From Trematomus loennbergii (lineage: Eukaryota > Chordata > Actinopteri > Perciformes > Nototheniidae): a DNA stretch of 64,000 nucleotides. Within the stretch, counting starts at the first letter, position 1; each line of letters begins with the position of its first letter. Under the pieces are notes generated by a model, which saw only the letters and a program-made list of their open reading frames with translations, was not told where the DNA came from and did no database searches. Of this stretch, positions 12,774-25,401 are shown one piece after another. The position numbers were made by a program, and so were the translations under genes. The stretch covers positions 20,510,001-20,574,000 of the forward strand of contig JAAOOA010000026.1 of NCBI GenBank assembly GCA_012861695.1, in the 5' to 3' direction.

Positions 12774-14131
12774 CCCTCGCGTTTCAAACTGTCTGAAATA
12801 AGATGCTCCATCTGTACCTTTTTTCCTTAGTCTATGCGCCTCTCACTTTATCTCTTTTAGCAGTGTCCTATAATCCTCCATGCCCCCCTTAATATACTTC
12901 TCTTTGAAAGTAGATGGGCTCTGTCATGAGTCACAAGCACTTACATTTTTGTGATCAATCTCTGCGTCACACCAGAGGCGACGCCGCATTCAGGGCAATT
13001 AAACGACAAACAATGGCACGGACAAAATATGATTAAAACTGTAATCAATGCTAGTGTGCAGTGAAAAGCCACACACACTTTAACTCCCAATTATTGTCTC
13101 CTAATTATTTCCCAATTGCGAAGCTTATATTATGTCCACGATGATTCCATAAACAAACACACGGCTGCATGAGACTGAGGATTCCTTGGGACCAGGAGAG
13201 GGAGGGAGAGGTGTGTATAAAAAACATTTCTGTGGATTTGAAGTCAATCTACAGAAATGTTTAATTAATGTAGTAGAAGTAAACAAGCTGCTGTTATTGA
13301 GGTGGCATCTAACTTGTCGATTGCAAAGGACTTTAAAAGCTACAGCCACACATAATTCACTTAATCCCAAATACCTGCTGCTGGCTGCCTCATTCAACCA
13401 ATTTACGGAGCTGGAAATAGGACCTGCAAATGCAATATTTACATAACTTTGCACTTAAATTTTATCAAGCATCACAATTTTAAGATATTCTTCTATAGAA
13501 GCAGATGAATTAAGGATTAAGGAAATTAGAAACAGAAATGAGAAATCGACTAATACATTGTTAGTGTGGGGATTTTAGGGATTACTTTAAAATAAGAATA
13601 ATAACACCAGAACATGTAAATAGATAGACACATAGATGCCACTTAATAAAGTCATTTACATGTTTCTGCACACAATCCAAATGCATTGCTGCAAGTGTAA
13701 TAGAAATCGATGCAATCTAAGGCCATGGTCACAGCGAGATGCTTCTCTAGACATGTGGCGCCAGCTAAACCATTGTTTGATGGCCAATGCAAATGAAAAT
13801 GTGAGACCTTCAACCTTTTGTGCCTTTCTTTGTTCTCCTCATCCAATAGCACAGCGACGCTAAGACCTAAACATCTGCTAGAATCCCTTGTAATCACATC
13901 GGATAGACCCTTTGCACACTCGGCAAGTTATTTCACATTCAACCTTTCGTCGTCTCAGAATGTCGACTCATTTCAGACTAAAATGTAAGTAACATCCACC
14001 TTAACAAATGCTCCTTTCATTCATCACACATGTACTTTAACACACAGCGGTACATCTGCATTTCTCTGGACTATGCCACATCTGCCAGCTTTCCAAGCGA
14101 ATGCATCACATTAATCAGATGGCAGATTAGT
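12774..14131 (-). other. whrn intron, no recognised feature
   Basis: No exon, repeat terminus or RNA gene could be supported here. Open frames at 13125-13454 and 13186-13446 overlap on opposite strands, lack splice context and show no recognisable protein. Confidence 0.5.
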
Positions 14132-14139
14132 ATATAGGC

Positions 14140-14664
14140 TAGGGATGCCAGAAACTGACCATGATCAAAATCGAAAATCGGACAGCCCTGGCGAATATTA
14201 ATCAATTATTCGACACCCCCCCCCCCGCGGGAGAGAAAAAAAAAAAGTATTTTCGCAGAGCTTGCATTTTACTTCATTTGCACTTGTCAGTTCGAAGTAG
14301 TTCCACGAGGAACTTTTCTGTGGATGTGCCGCTCTGTTCATCTTTAGTTGTGTTCTCACTGTTCTGTCGCCAATAAATCAATCGCACGTGTGACGGAGAG
14401 GGAGGGGGGGGGGGCAGTCTGCACTCTGCGCTGCTGGCTTCCTCCAAGTTTACAGTAAAACAAACTGGTGGTGTGATCAATGGTCATTTACAATTATTAA
14501 TACTATTACTATTATTAGCATTAGTCTATATTTTGGTTGAAACCAAACCAGGAAAAAAAGAAAACATAAATATTAATAAAAAAATATATAAATAAAATCG
14601 AATTTTAAAAAGAATCTTCGATTATGGAGACTAACGAATAATCGAATAATCGCTGGCATCCCTA
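14140..14664. mobile_element. hAT-type MITE with perfect 8-bp target duplication
   Basis: A 525-bp element with the terminal inverted repeat TAGGGATGCCAG at 14140 and its reverse complement ending at 14664. The exact duplication atataggc lies at 14132-14139 and 14665-14672. The right subterminal region carries repeated aataatcg motifs, like the element at 11541-11841. It contains a C11 run (14216-14226) and a G11 run (14404-14414). No transposase is encoded. Confidence 0.9.
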
Positions 14665-14672
14665 ATATAGGC

Positions 14673-17600
14673 TCTCAATAAAAAAACACTAATAAACTAA
14701 CTAACAAACTGGCAGTAAAAGATTAAGCTACAACAATAATTACAATCATTCATCTTCTCCACTATACTGCCTTACTAATAATCCCTAAAGGAAGACAGTC
14801 CTCTCCATTTGTAGCAAATGCAAATTTAAGAGCATTACTTGGCGAGTGGCAAGTGATGATCTATATCCCCTGTCTTCGTCTGCTCAGGCTAATTGCTCTC
14901 ACAAAATCTTTTCTGGCCTTCTTTTTTTTTTTTATGTTAAGAGTTCACTTGTGATCTCATGCGGGTAAATTAGCACATTTTTACGTTTTAGCAAAGTCTG
15001 CCACTCAGGTGGATATATGAGGGACTTTAAAGTTTTGGAATACTGATGGAAAAAAAAGGGCATTTGCACATCTGAATAAGTATTGGATAAATCCCAATGT
15101 GTCTTCTGCAGTAGAACTGAGGGAAGATTGTCCTATTCAATCATTTCATCAGGACTATGGTGAAAGATCTTAGTGACATGATCAGATCTGTGTGATGAAC
15201 AGTCAGAGCTCAGGGCTGCATGGTGGCAGACACACTGGGGAGATCGAGGGATAAGGTATAGACTACTGATCCATAAGCTGCATTAGAGAGAGGGAAGCGG
15301 GTTTATCTGATCCTTCTTTCACTCAAATGCTTCCTTTTCTCTTCAGCCAGTCTCTCTCAGAGTGTTTAGGTGTCCTGTTGGTCAGACTCATCAAGGTGTT
15401 TTCGAGATACGTCTAGATATGTTATCTGGTTGAAACAGTGTGTAGTAGGCAATTTAGTCCCCCCACATTTACCAAAATACATTTCAGGTTGAAGTTGAAA
15501 ATGATTACATATTTCATTGAAAAAGGGAGAAACTAAATCTTGACAATGCTGTATTCAACATCCTATTAATGAAAACTAGCAATTTTTTTTTAATTAGTAG
15601 AAGGACAATCGTTTATGATTATTTTACAGGGGATGTTTCCCTTGTTCCAACTGAAATTGGATCATGCCAAACCGTGTTTTTAGTTCGATCTAAATGAAAC
15701 CAATGGTTCCCGAACTGTTGGGGCCGACAGGGATTGGATTTCCACAGGATTTCCCCCTGGTGTAAATAGAGTATTCTGATTCTTTAAACCCATGACTTCT
15801 ATGTGTCTTTTGAACTGCGGGTCACCCAATCAGTGCTGGGTGACCTCAAGTAACTCAAGGACTGTGCTTGTGCAAAGGAGACTAGAGCCTTCTTTTTCAC
15901 ATTCAAGGACGCTCACATTGTACTAAACACATGATAATCGTGTCCCCTAGCAGCTGTGAATGTGGCTCTAGTGATTATATGTCCATCACATCTGCATTTG
16001 TGGCTGCTCAATAGTCCATGACACGTTTCTTCCAGGGAAAAAAATGAAGCTGCTTTGACTCTAATCTCTGCCACTCCCACCTCAGCTCTCCTGACTCTTC
16101 CTCCTCTGTCCTTTGGCAGAAGGAGGAGAACAGAGGAGAGATTAAATATCGACTCCTTCTAACGGCTTTTACCTCTGTCTTCTTAAATGGGCATAACTCG
16201 TTATACATTAAAGTGTGTAGATGAGCCGTCGCCCCCTCCGAAATGAAAAGGGATGGGCACATCGAGTGTGCCAAAGTCCAGACAACACATGCATCCTTAG
16301 TTTGAGACCTTCACTGGAAATAATTAAACTTTAATTAGACCCATTAGCTTCCTTACCTTTCATTGTTTCGCTCATTACAGCTTTTAACAAGTCATTTTTT
16401 TATTAGCAGTCTACTTTTCATTATACCTAATGCTCTCTTCCCGTTTCATTTCACTTGCCTAGTCTTTCCTGCCCTTCTCACACCTTCTGCCCTTCCTTGT
16501 TCCCCCTCCTCGCTATTTTCCTCACACTCTCTCCTTCCTAAACCTTTTGATTCCTTTATGCTTTCCCTCCCGACTCCCCATCCACCCGTTTCCTCTCAAA
16601 GTCCTGAACACAGATCATGCTGGATGTTGCTACATCTAAAACAAAGGTCCAGCTCATCTTCATGAAGAACAGTGCATAAGAAAGGAAGCTGATATGGATT
16701 GTTTTCCTGTGTACTGATTAAGAGCCTTGATCTACAGGCTGCTGTGTTGCTTTGTTTAAAAGGTCAGCACATTTTTCAAACACAATTCAATAGGCAGATA
16801 ATGGTAGCAAAGCATTGTCTGTTTACAATAACATTTTATTCTTCCATGAATTAATTCACTCATAATGCATAGAAACAAATGACTAGCCACATGTCGGTTT
16901 TAAACTTTAAAAAGGTTAAGTCTTTAGATAAATTAGAAACTAAGCTGTTATCTCTGCTAGTTTTGTGAATGCAGTTACACTTTTGAAACGTTGCACAGCT
17001 GCTGACGACTCCTCTGTGGAGCAGGAGAACATGTTCCTCTGACAGCAGAGAGGTGCAGAGCAGCGAGTCACGCTGAGTGAAATCTGAGCGTATAAGCCTG
17101 ACTGACTGATCTAGCCGGAGCATACTAATGATCCAACACACATCCAAACTGCACCAGATAATCCATCGCACCCGCACTGATGACTTCAACTGCATCACAG
17201 AGGCCCAAAGCACAGATCAGTGTGAAGAGTGTATCAGAACAGCAGGAACTCGTTCATTACGTTTGAACAAACAACACATGCTGGCGAGAGATATCTCCAT
17301 CAGATACGCTGGAGTCTGTGGAGCTGCTTTCAGAGCACATAAGGAACAGGTGTTTGGATAACATCTGTTCTTAAACACTGGTGAGTTCTTATAGCCAGTC
17401 TTTTTCTGTTATCATGCTCAATAAAATAACATTCGTGTAAATATGTTGTGTCAAATTATTGATATATTCAGTAAGTAGCCTTGTAATACAGTAAGTGGGA
17501 TATATGGAGTGACCTGCAAGGTTCCTTTTGCTCTAATGACGACAGGAATCATTAACTCTCCTTAATAAATGACTCAAAAGATTTACAGACAAAAAAAAGA

Positions 17601-18634
17601 ATCATTGCATTACCGGTAATGTCTTTTAAACTGGTGAATTAACCTTTAATGTTGAGTGATTTTTCCCAGATATGCACTTATTGTCAGTGGTCATCACATA
17701 TTATGAGACAATCATTTATCTTCATGAGCTCCATATTGCCCCGGGTGATTCTTTCACAACAATTAAAGATGTTTCCTTGGTCAAAACCGCTGTTATAAGA
17801 TGTTTGGTTAACCTTTACACATACATGTGCAATTGGGCTCTGGTCCTCTCTTTGATCAGGATGACATCTCTCATACAATGATCCCAATAAGATCATTTTA
17901 AAACAGACTTTTGTGATATTTGTATGTTTCTTCTAGCACCATTATAAGGTTGACATATGTGGTTTAGAGGGAAATATCTTGACAACTAATTCACTACACA
18001 TGTGGAAGGTCCCCAGAGGAAAAGTCCTTATGGCTTTGGTGATCTTCTGATGTTTCCCATAGCACCAACATCACGTTAATCCTTTCACCTATTCACTGAC
18101 ACATCTCGATAACTTGTACTTGGATTTGCAGAAACAAAGATATCATATGAATAGTCTCCTTACTGATGCACTCTGTTTTGTTTTATATGTAGTTCCAAAA
18201 GAAGGAGAGTCTGCATGACAGAGATGCGATACGCTCTGCTGAACAGTGAGCTCAGTGCTTCTGAAAGCTCACTTCAGTCACACTCGCTGCTCAATCTGAC
18301 AAGCTTCTGTACGGAGAACATTTCTCTCTGTGAGGGTGAGTCACTCACACACAGCGGAGTTTATCAGGGTGGATCATAATGAATCGGATTCATCTCCAAA
18401 CTGTCTGGGAACATCTGTTGAGGTTAATTTAGGCCATGACAATACATTTTCTAAATCAGCTACAAGTGATGGACTTCCACACGGATGCTCTGCTCTCTGT
18501 GTTTTGTCTGTGTGGCGGAGCTCTGTAGAAAATATCTAAAACAAATCTGAGTGTAACCATACAGAATCCATGACAAGTTGTAGGCTTTTATTCTTAAGTA
18601 GTAGACCTTTTTTTAAATATGATGCATTCCTACA
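14673..18634 (-). other. whrn intron, mostly unannotated
   Basis: No coding exon is supported. A fragment at 15697-15850 beginning caatggttcccgaactgttg resembles the end of an old hAT-Charlie-like element, but no opposite terminus or target duplication is visible. A pyrimidine-rich tract lies at 16430-16600. Everything else is unremarkable AT-rich sequence. Confidence 0.45.
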
Positions 18635-19071
18635 TAGGCCCTATTATGCTTTTTGGGGTGTTCCCTTTCTCACGTGGGTTATTTAGGTGTTGGTGCATGT
18701 AAATGGTCTGCAGAAGCTCAAATCCCAAAGTTCTCTCCAGAGGGAGTTTCTCTCCCCCGCTGTCTGAAAAGCCTCCTTTGAACTTCTTTGTTTACTCCTG
18801 TAATATAGTGACATCACTGTGTAACACTCTCGCTTCTATTGGCTACAGATCCAACACATTGTACGTGAGGGCTAAGGCAAGCGACATCTGTAAGTGGTTA
18901 ACCAATCAGAGCAGACTGGGCTCTGCTTTCAGACAGAGGGTGAAAAGAGGTGCCGTAGCAGAGGCAGTATGAAAAAAACCAAAACCTTTTTGAACATTAA
19001 AGCATGAAAACACGACACAGTAGAGACACAGAATACAAATAGGATCCTGATAACGAGCATGTGTGCATTCA
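18635..19071 (+). mobile_element. Non-autonomous repeat, family shared with 41414-41760
   Basis: It begins aggccctattatgctttttg and ends around gaatacaaataggatcctga plus a short degenerate tail. The internal segment around 18895-18945 (ggttaaccaatcagagcaga, then ctgggctctgctttcagaca) matches, in reverse complement, the copy at 41414-41760. A 3' stretch tttttgaacattaaagcatg is typical of an abundant teleost repeat. The ends look diverged and TTAA is not preserved, so this is an older insertion. Confidence 0.7.
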
Positions 19072-20305
19072 AATGAAATGACCTCTCTATATTTAAAAGT
19101 TTAGGGAAAGAGGTTGAGATAAGGAAGCACTTGAACTGCTAGGTTTGTGTTCTGCTTTCAATGAGATAGTCGTGTACATATTTCAAATACATGTTTACTT
19201 CTATATGAACATAAAAATGTGTGTTATCAATATGCACGATCCCAAAACACCACAAACCGCCACACGAGAGAAATAAAATCAAGTAAATATTTGGACATTG
19301 CTGTGTTTTTGGACATTGCTGTGTGAATTGTGTGTGTATAGTGCCGTTTAGTTGGCGAACATAACTATCACAGCATTACCGACAGTCATTGCAAAGAAAA
19401 TGTGCGGTTTGCCTTTATAAAACGCAACATCTCAATATCCACGGGACATTCCCCTATTTGTCTCCGTTCCATTTGTACGACAGAGCGGTTGATGTGACTT
19501 TGTAGTCTGTGCCAACAGATATGACACAATTACTAGCATTTGGCTCAGTGGGGCGATTGGTAATGTGGAGAGAAGCCTGCAGGAGCCACATCACAGAGAA
19601 ACAGATGGGCTGTATTCAGGCTCCCTTAGCCTGTCTCCTAATGTGACAGAACGTCGGAGTGTGGAGCCATATCACTCAGAGCAGGTGAGTGCGCAGTTCA
19701 GACAATATAAAAGAGGAAAACTTTTTATAGAGATTCCCTGTTTTCATCAACATAACAATAAAACGTTCACAATAATGTGTCTATAAAATGTGCAATGTGT
19801 ATCATTGTTCACTCTTTATCTGCTTCTGGCAACAAGCAGTGTCATTAAAGGTGATTATAGGAGTCCAACCCTCCTCCTTATGTCTTTACCCTGGGTGTGA
19901 GAACGACAAGGATTGAAGGGCTGTGTAGTTTTGAGGAAGATAGGGAAAGCGAGACTGACTAATGAGGCCTTCATCATTAACACCGTGTGTGTGGTGCTCA
20001 CTTATCCTAGTGCTCAGAACAAGGGCGTCTAAAAATACTTTTTAACAACCGCTTTCAAATGATATCAGCCAAAACATAGCTTTTATCAATGGTTTTCAGG
20101 TTCATAGAGAGAGGTCCTGCTTTACAGACGAGTGTGTTCAGAATACTTGTATCTATTCACATGGTTGCTCACCAATGGGAATGCGAGCATTGACCTCTAG
20201 CTGCTGTGCAAAGGAGGAAGTCCAGTGACGTAGCATAAAAACCAACAGGGTGGTTGGAACGGAAAATGCATGTGTTTGTGCATATCTGTATACGGACCTA
20301 ATCTG
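19072..20305 (-). other. whrn intron, no recognised feature
   Basis: I see no exon, RNA gene or repeat boundary that can be defended. The only local structure is a direct repeat near 19290-19325, ttggacattgctgtgt occurring twice about 20 bases apart. Confidence 0.45.
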
Positions 20306-20370
20306 AGTAGGTCAAATGAATTTCCCCCTTTGGGATTAATAAAGGGTCATCTTATCTTATTTTATCTTAA
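20305..20370 (+). mobile_element. LINE-type 3' tail with short simple repeat
   Basis: The stretch gaatttccccctttgggatt followed by aataaaggg and repeated atcttatctta is the typical 3' end of a teleost non-LTR retrotransposon. The 5' part is not recognisable, as expected for a severely 5'-truncated copy. Confidence 0.55.
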
Positions 20371-20539
20371 ACCTAACCAAAAAGTCTTGGTGCCTAGAAC
20401 CTAACGTCACTAAAAACGCAACCTGTCAAAACTGCAATCCTTTTATAATGTTACTATACTATACTACTATCTACGTGTGAATTCAGTTTTCCCCTTCTGA
20501 GGCATTAGAGTTGTAGTGAAAAGAGGTTTCTCCCATTTT

Positions 20540-20778
20540 TTTCCCTTTAAACTGTGGGTTTTTCTCTGGAAGTTTTTCCTTGTACGATGTGAGGGTCTAA
20601 GGACAGAGGGTGTCGTTTTTTCTCATACTAATATTCTGAACAAACTGTGCTGTTGTATTAGCTGTAAAATGTCTTTACTGTAGGGTATTTTTTTTATTAA
20701 TTGTAAGCACTTTGGCTCGACAAAAAATCGTTTATAAATGTGCTATATAAATAAAACTTGATTTGATTTGATTTGAAG
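20540..20778 (+). mobile_element. Non-LTR retrotransposon 3' UTR fragment
   Basis: Contains gtttttctctggaagttttt followed by ccttgtacgatgtgagggtc and taaggacagagggtgtcg, then a terminal gctatataaataaaacttga followed by tttgatttgattt. This order is the 3' UTR of a common fish non-LTR family, ending in an ATTTG-type simple repeat. The coding part is absent. The family name is uncertain; an RTE-like origin is my best guess. Confidence 0.6.
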
Positions 20779-22020
20779 GCCATTTCTAGGGCTGAATTCA
20801 TTCAAACCCCGTGGTTTGTCCCAGCAAATCAGCGTGATTGTTAATCTGTGACCATCAAGCATAGAATGTGAACAAGGTTAAGTTGTTACCTGGGCTTGAA
20901 GTGCAATTATTTTCTGATCATTTCTTTTTACTTCCCCTTTCAAGTGGTTTTCTTTTACCTTTTATTTCTTTATTTGTTACCTTTTAAAACTAGGAAACTT
21001 AATTAAACAAAATCCCACAACTAAATCTGCTTCACTGGGTTAAACATACTTTTTGCTAAGTGCAAATGATTAAGAACAAAACAAAGAAAGAATAGAATGC
21101 TTTAAACTGCTATATTTAAAGAAGAATGGGGCAGGGGGATAAAAAAGCAGCGAGTGGGCCAACAGGCATGGTTTCATGTGAAGAGCAGCAGTTGTTATTT
21201 ATTCCTCAGTGTTCCCCTGAGAGTTAAGGAAATGAGGAAGCCCAGGTGCCTGTCAACGGGCCAGACTTTGATCAATGGGCCTCTGGGTAGCAATCTCACT
21301 TTTCAGTTTTCTGTGTGGTCCGCCGTCGGAGCTTTTGCTTTGAAATCTTATGTTTATTAAAGCAGGAAACAAGGAACTGCCTTCTCTTATCTTCCAGCAC
21401 AGCGGCGTTTCTCTACTGGTGTGGGCACACGGTCTATAATAAGTAGAAATAAATGGCTTGCTTTGCCTTTTAAGTGCTTTCCAGCTGTGCAGACAGAAAT
21501 AGTCTAATATGGAGCCCATTTCCACTTCACGGAGCACATACTTGACAGTGCGTGTACCTGTGTGATAGATAGAAGTGTGATTTGATATAATGAACACAAT
21601 ATCATTTTCAAACCAGAAAAGTTTCTCTTCATTCAGTTATTGATTCGCATGGAAAGTAATGCATAGTTCATTTCTGCTGACATTGATAACAACAACAGGG
21701 TAAGCATGCAGTATACCTTCATTCCAAGCACCAAGGAACAGCAGAGATCTTTGAAGCCAATTTATCATAATGATCAAACTGTGAAATTCAATTTCCGTGA
21801 TGGTCATGTGATGCCAGGGCCCAAAAATACCTTTTCAAATAGGCACAATGAGAAAAACAACCTGTAATTAAGGGGACAGTCTTTTGGAGGTAAATTAACG
21901 CAATACAATCACTTAAACAGCCCTTAACTAAGTGGGTAGGTCCTAAACGTTGAACATTTTTCTGATAGCTCGATCTGGGGTTATTTTCCCCTTTTTACCT
22001 CAGCCACAATGCACACTCTA
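20779..22020 (-). other. whrn intron, no recognised feature
   Basis: Open frames at 21154-21360 (plus) and 21253-21597 (minus) overlap, have no splice context and no family resemblance. No repeat termini were found. Confidence 0.45.
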
Positions 22021-22250
22021 TGCATTACATTAATGCACACGATGTACAACAATATCTGTTTTCTTTTTATTGCCGATTTTTTTTCCATATTTTATTCCAT
22101 TCCATTTCTATGTAAATACTATATTTTACTATATTTTTTATTATTTTAAATATTTTTCTAGTTCTCAACTGTGTTTTTAATTCTTGTTCTTAAGTCAAAT
22201 TCCTCATACGTGTCAACCTACCTGGTAATAAACCTGTTTCTAATTCTCCG
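22020..22250 (+). mobile_element. LINE-type 3' tail
   Basis: A T-rich stretch followed by caaattcctcatacgtgtca, acctacctggtaataaacct and gtttctaattct is the recognisable 3' end of a teleost LINE. Only the 3' end is retained. Confidence 0.55.
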
Positions 22251-24638
22251 TTCATGTGAATAAGCCAACACAGCAAAACCAAATGTGGCTGTTACAGGAA
22301 AATAGGTGCTTTTAGTCTATTGGCACAATGAATGTGGAATATCTGGGTTTTAGACTCTGAAGTGTCCCTGAGCTGCTTGTATATGAATGAATTCCACAAA
22401 TTCTGTTTCCAGTTTCCTCATAAGCAAAGTGGTTGCAAAGTATAACACTAGAATAGTATTGGGATATCCTGCCGTTAAAAATTGTTCAGTAAACCACTAT
22501 TAGTATCTGTACTTTAAGAATGACAGTGTTTTAGAAATCAGAAAGCTTTCCCAGGAATGTAATGACAGAGTAAAGCTCACACATCCACAACAAATGTACT
22601 TTCATTTTTATGGCGAATGACTATTGAAATGATTATAGGTGCAATCCCTGTTCCGTTTAGCATTAACTAATATAATTGTTTATAAGGTTTGTTTGCTTTT
22701 AGTTATTTGAATTCTAGTTGAAACAGAGAGTTGAACAACAATTATGTTATGAAATACTTAAACTCTCAGACACTGTGTGAATGTTTACAGGGATAGTGCT
22801 GTTTGTTCTCCTGGATTTGAACATTTCTGTCTGCTATTAACTGTTTTCCTTCAACAGCAGCAGCATAGAGTTGAGAAAGAACAATAATCCCTTTCCTCTT
22901 CTTTGGTTATGTAGCTTTAAAGAAAAGGCATCCTTATCTTAAGCCATTTGATGTGCGATTTCTAACTAATCCTGTTAAGTTATTTGTTTCTCTTCAGTTT
23001 AATGCTTTAACATATTTACATTTTTGTTTTCTCTTTTGCTCACTTCATTTCAACTTTATGTGTCCCTGAAGGGAAATTGGATTTGCAAAATGGAGTGTAA
23101 CAAAAACAAACATGGAAACTTTAGTCAGAATAACAAACACTCAGCACTGCATCAATGGACAGGCAATTGATCGGAGCAGCAACAGCTGTAGAATGTATCC
23201 CAATAAATAAAAGTATGACCAGCATAACATTTTCTGATCAAAATGCATTCAAATATAAAATCTTCCAGTTGCAACACCATTATCAGAGATCATCAGAAAT
23301 ATACCAGCAAAAATAATATGTATAAGATCCAGCACAATATCATAATCAAAAAAGTCAAGGTAATGCTTTAAAACATAAAACACTGATAAGCCTAATGTTT
23401 TTAAATGTTATATATTGATGCCGATCATTGATCTCCAATGATACTGCATAATTGTTTCCCTTAACTGACCATCATAGTTGGGCTCATGAAGATGAACAAT
23501 GCACGGTTATCTTAATTTCTTTGATCAGATTGTGAAGACGTCATAACTTGTGTTTCCTGCCAGTCAAATGACAGCAGATATTTTCAGCCAAAAATAAGCG
23601 TGGCCAGGACAGGGAGGGAAAGTACCCAGATGGGTTTCTCTCATCTATAGGACAACATAAACATTATCCAAAAGGTATGCCTATAAATATTCTACCTCTT
23701 ATTACGAGTTTAGGAGGGAATGCAGGCGTGTTTCTATCCTTTTGTCTTGACTGAGGGCAATATACAGAGGTGCCAGAGGGTAGGAAGGAAACTCCTGATG
23801 AAGAGGATGGGTGCTGTCAGAAAGGATGGTATTTGCCCTCTTCATCGCCTGACAGTTATAAAAAAACTGATTCTGAACAGACAGGCTACTATTCTGTTAT
23901 TCTGCTGTTTGAGTTTAATATGTTAACCTAAGGCTGCCATGCCAAAAAAATAAACAAACATTTTAAAATTCAGTCAATGTTCTTGGTCATTATGACGTGT
24001 CAACATATACCTCGTTAGGTGAACTTTCCTGCAACCATTTTAGAGCTACATACTAAAAAGTAAACATTTACTATAATCCCTTTATCAACTACAAGATTGA
24101 AGATAATTACCAATATCTTCTTCCGCAGTGCATTGTTCCTCAGACATGTCTCCCTCACCCCCTCTTTTATGACCTCATTCAAAACCCATCCATTGTAATT
24201 TGCTTGTAATCAGTGTTCAATTTCTTAATTGTTCATTATCTGCATTTAATGCAGTCTTCTGTGTACAATTTAAATAAAATAAAATAAAGAATCCATTAGC
24301 CCGCTTTTTCATTGTTTTTGTTGCTCTCTTGATGACCATTCAAAGTGTCTATTTAGAGTGCCTTTGAGTTCCTCCAAGAGCACTATACAAGTTAAATGTA
24401 TTCATATTACTATTGAAAGTACATCACGAAAAGCAAGTGCAGTTCTGAAAAAAACAGCATCCCCTTTTTCGGTGCTAATACCAATCATCAAAGAGTCAAG
24501 GGAGTAAGCTCAAAGCAAGAAGCTACTGAGGTAAATGTGATATAATCGCCAAAAATAAGAGAGACAGCACAGGTTGTGCAGTTTCATGTACATGTGAGAA
24601 CATACAATCTAGGTATTATTAATAGTTTACACTTACAC
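22251..24638 (-). other. whrn intron with faint LINE-derived fragments
   Basis: At 23055-23090 the phrase ccctgaagggaaattggatt and at 23735-23880 the phrase gccagagggtaggaaggaaa look like parts of an old non-LTR element, but they are not continuous. At 24230-24295 there is an aaataaaataaaataaag run of LINE-tail type. No exon is visible. Confidence 0.4.
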
Positions 24639-24642
24639 TTAA

Positions 24643-25019
24643 AGGTGGGGTAGGTAATTTTGGAGAAACCAGCTTGAGTGCGCTAGAATTTGAAAATACA
24701 CAACCGGAGAAAATCTGCCACTTCCTTACAGAGCCCCTCCTCCAACACACACGAACGCGCACATGACCAATGAGGGCACGAGATAAGTTTGTGCACAGAT
24801 GGAAGGCTGACAGGCAGGTAGGCCATCCAGTTATTTTAGCCGGGCCGGCTAAAATGATTGGTCGTGCTTTTTACAGACGCTTCCACAGATGACATTTTTT
24901 TATGGATTTTTTGTCAAAGCACTTCAGATATTCATTGCTATCGGGATGTTAAGAGCATTCCATGGAATATAACAAAAAGTGTATCTCGAGCCGGTTTCTC
25001 AAACTTACCTACCCCACTT
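24643..25019. mobile_element. TTAA-flanked MITE with about 28-bp inverted repeats
   Basis: Left end AGGTGGGGTAGGTAATTTTG followed by gagaaacc. The right end in reverse complement reads AAGTGGGGTAGGTAAGTTTG followed by agaaacc. TTAA is at 24639-24642 and 25020-25023. The 377-bp body has no transposase. The TTAA duplication points to a piggyBac- or Kolobok-type enzyme acting in trans. Confidence 0.88.
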
Positions 25020-25034
25020 TTAATTACCTTGATT

Positions 25035-25393
25035 CAGAGTTTCTCAAACTTTTTCATATCAAGGACCACTTAACCCATAAAAAAAACACTTGCGGACCAC
25101 CTAACTCCACAAATATCAAAAAACACATCGTTTTTCTAGAACAGATTACAAATCGCCTGAAAATGGTACAAACAAGTGGCAACATGTGTGATGAAGGTGT
25201 TGCGCTGGGCTATATCATGCAATCGAAAGTGAAACTTAACCTCACTCCATTGCAAAGATATTCCCACGAGAGTGCGGAAAACTTCAATTAATTTATTTAT
25301 TTCAAATGTGAAATTGTACCAATATACTCACGGACCACTAGGGGGCGCTCACGGACCACCAGTGGTCCGCGGACCACACTTTGAGAAGCACTG
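25035..25393. mobile_element. hAT (Charlie-like) MITE with 8-bp target duplication
   Basis: A 359-bp element starting CAGAGTTTCTCAAACTTTTT and ending with the complement of CAGTGCTTCTCAAAGTG, the CAGNGNTTCTCAAA terminus of Charlie-type hAT elements. The flanking 8-mers are ccttgatt (25027-25034) and ccttaatt (25394-25401), one mismatch. The interior includes repeated ggaccac motifs near both ends. A 109-codon frame running across it and the neighbouring MITE is not a gene. Confidence 0.88.
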
Positions 25394-25401
25394 CCTTAAT
25401 T

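Noticed and set aside
15697..15850. hAT-Charlie element
   Set aside because: One end resembles it, but no second terminus or target duplication can be found.
24962..25291. 109-codon plus-strand frame
   Set aside because: It crosses the boundary of two MITEs and has no recognisable protein.
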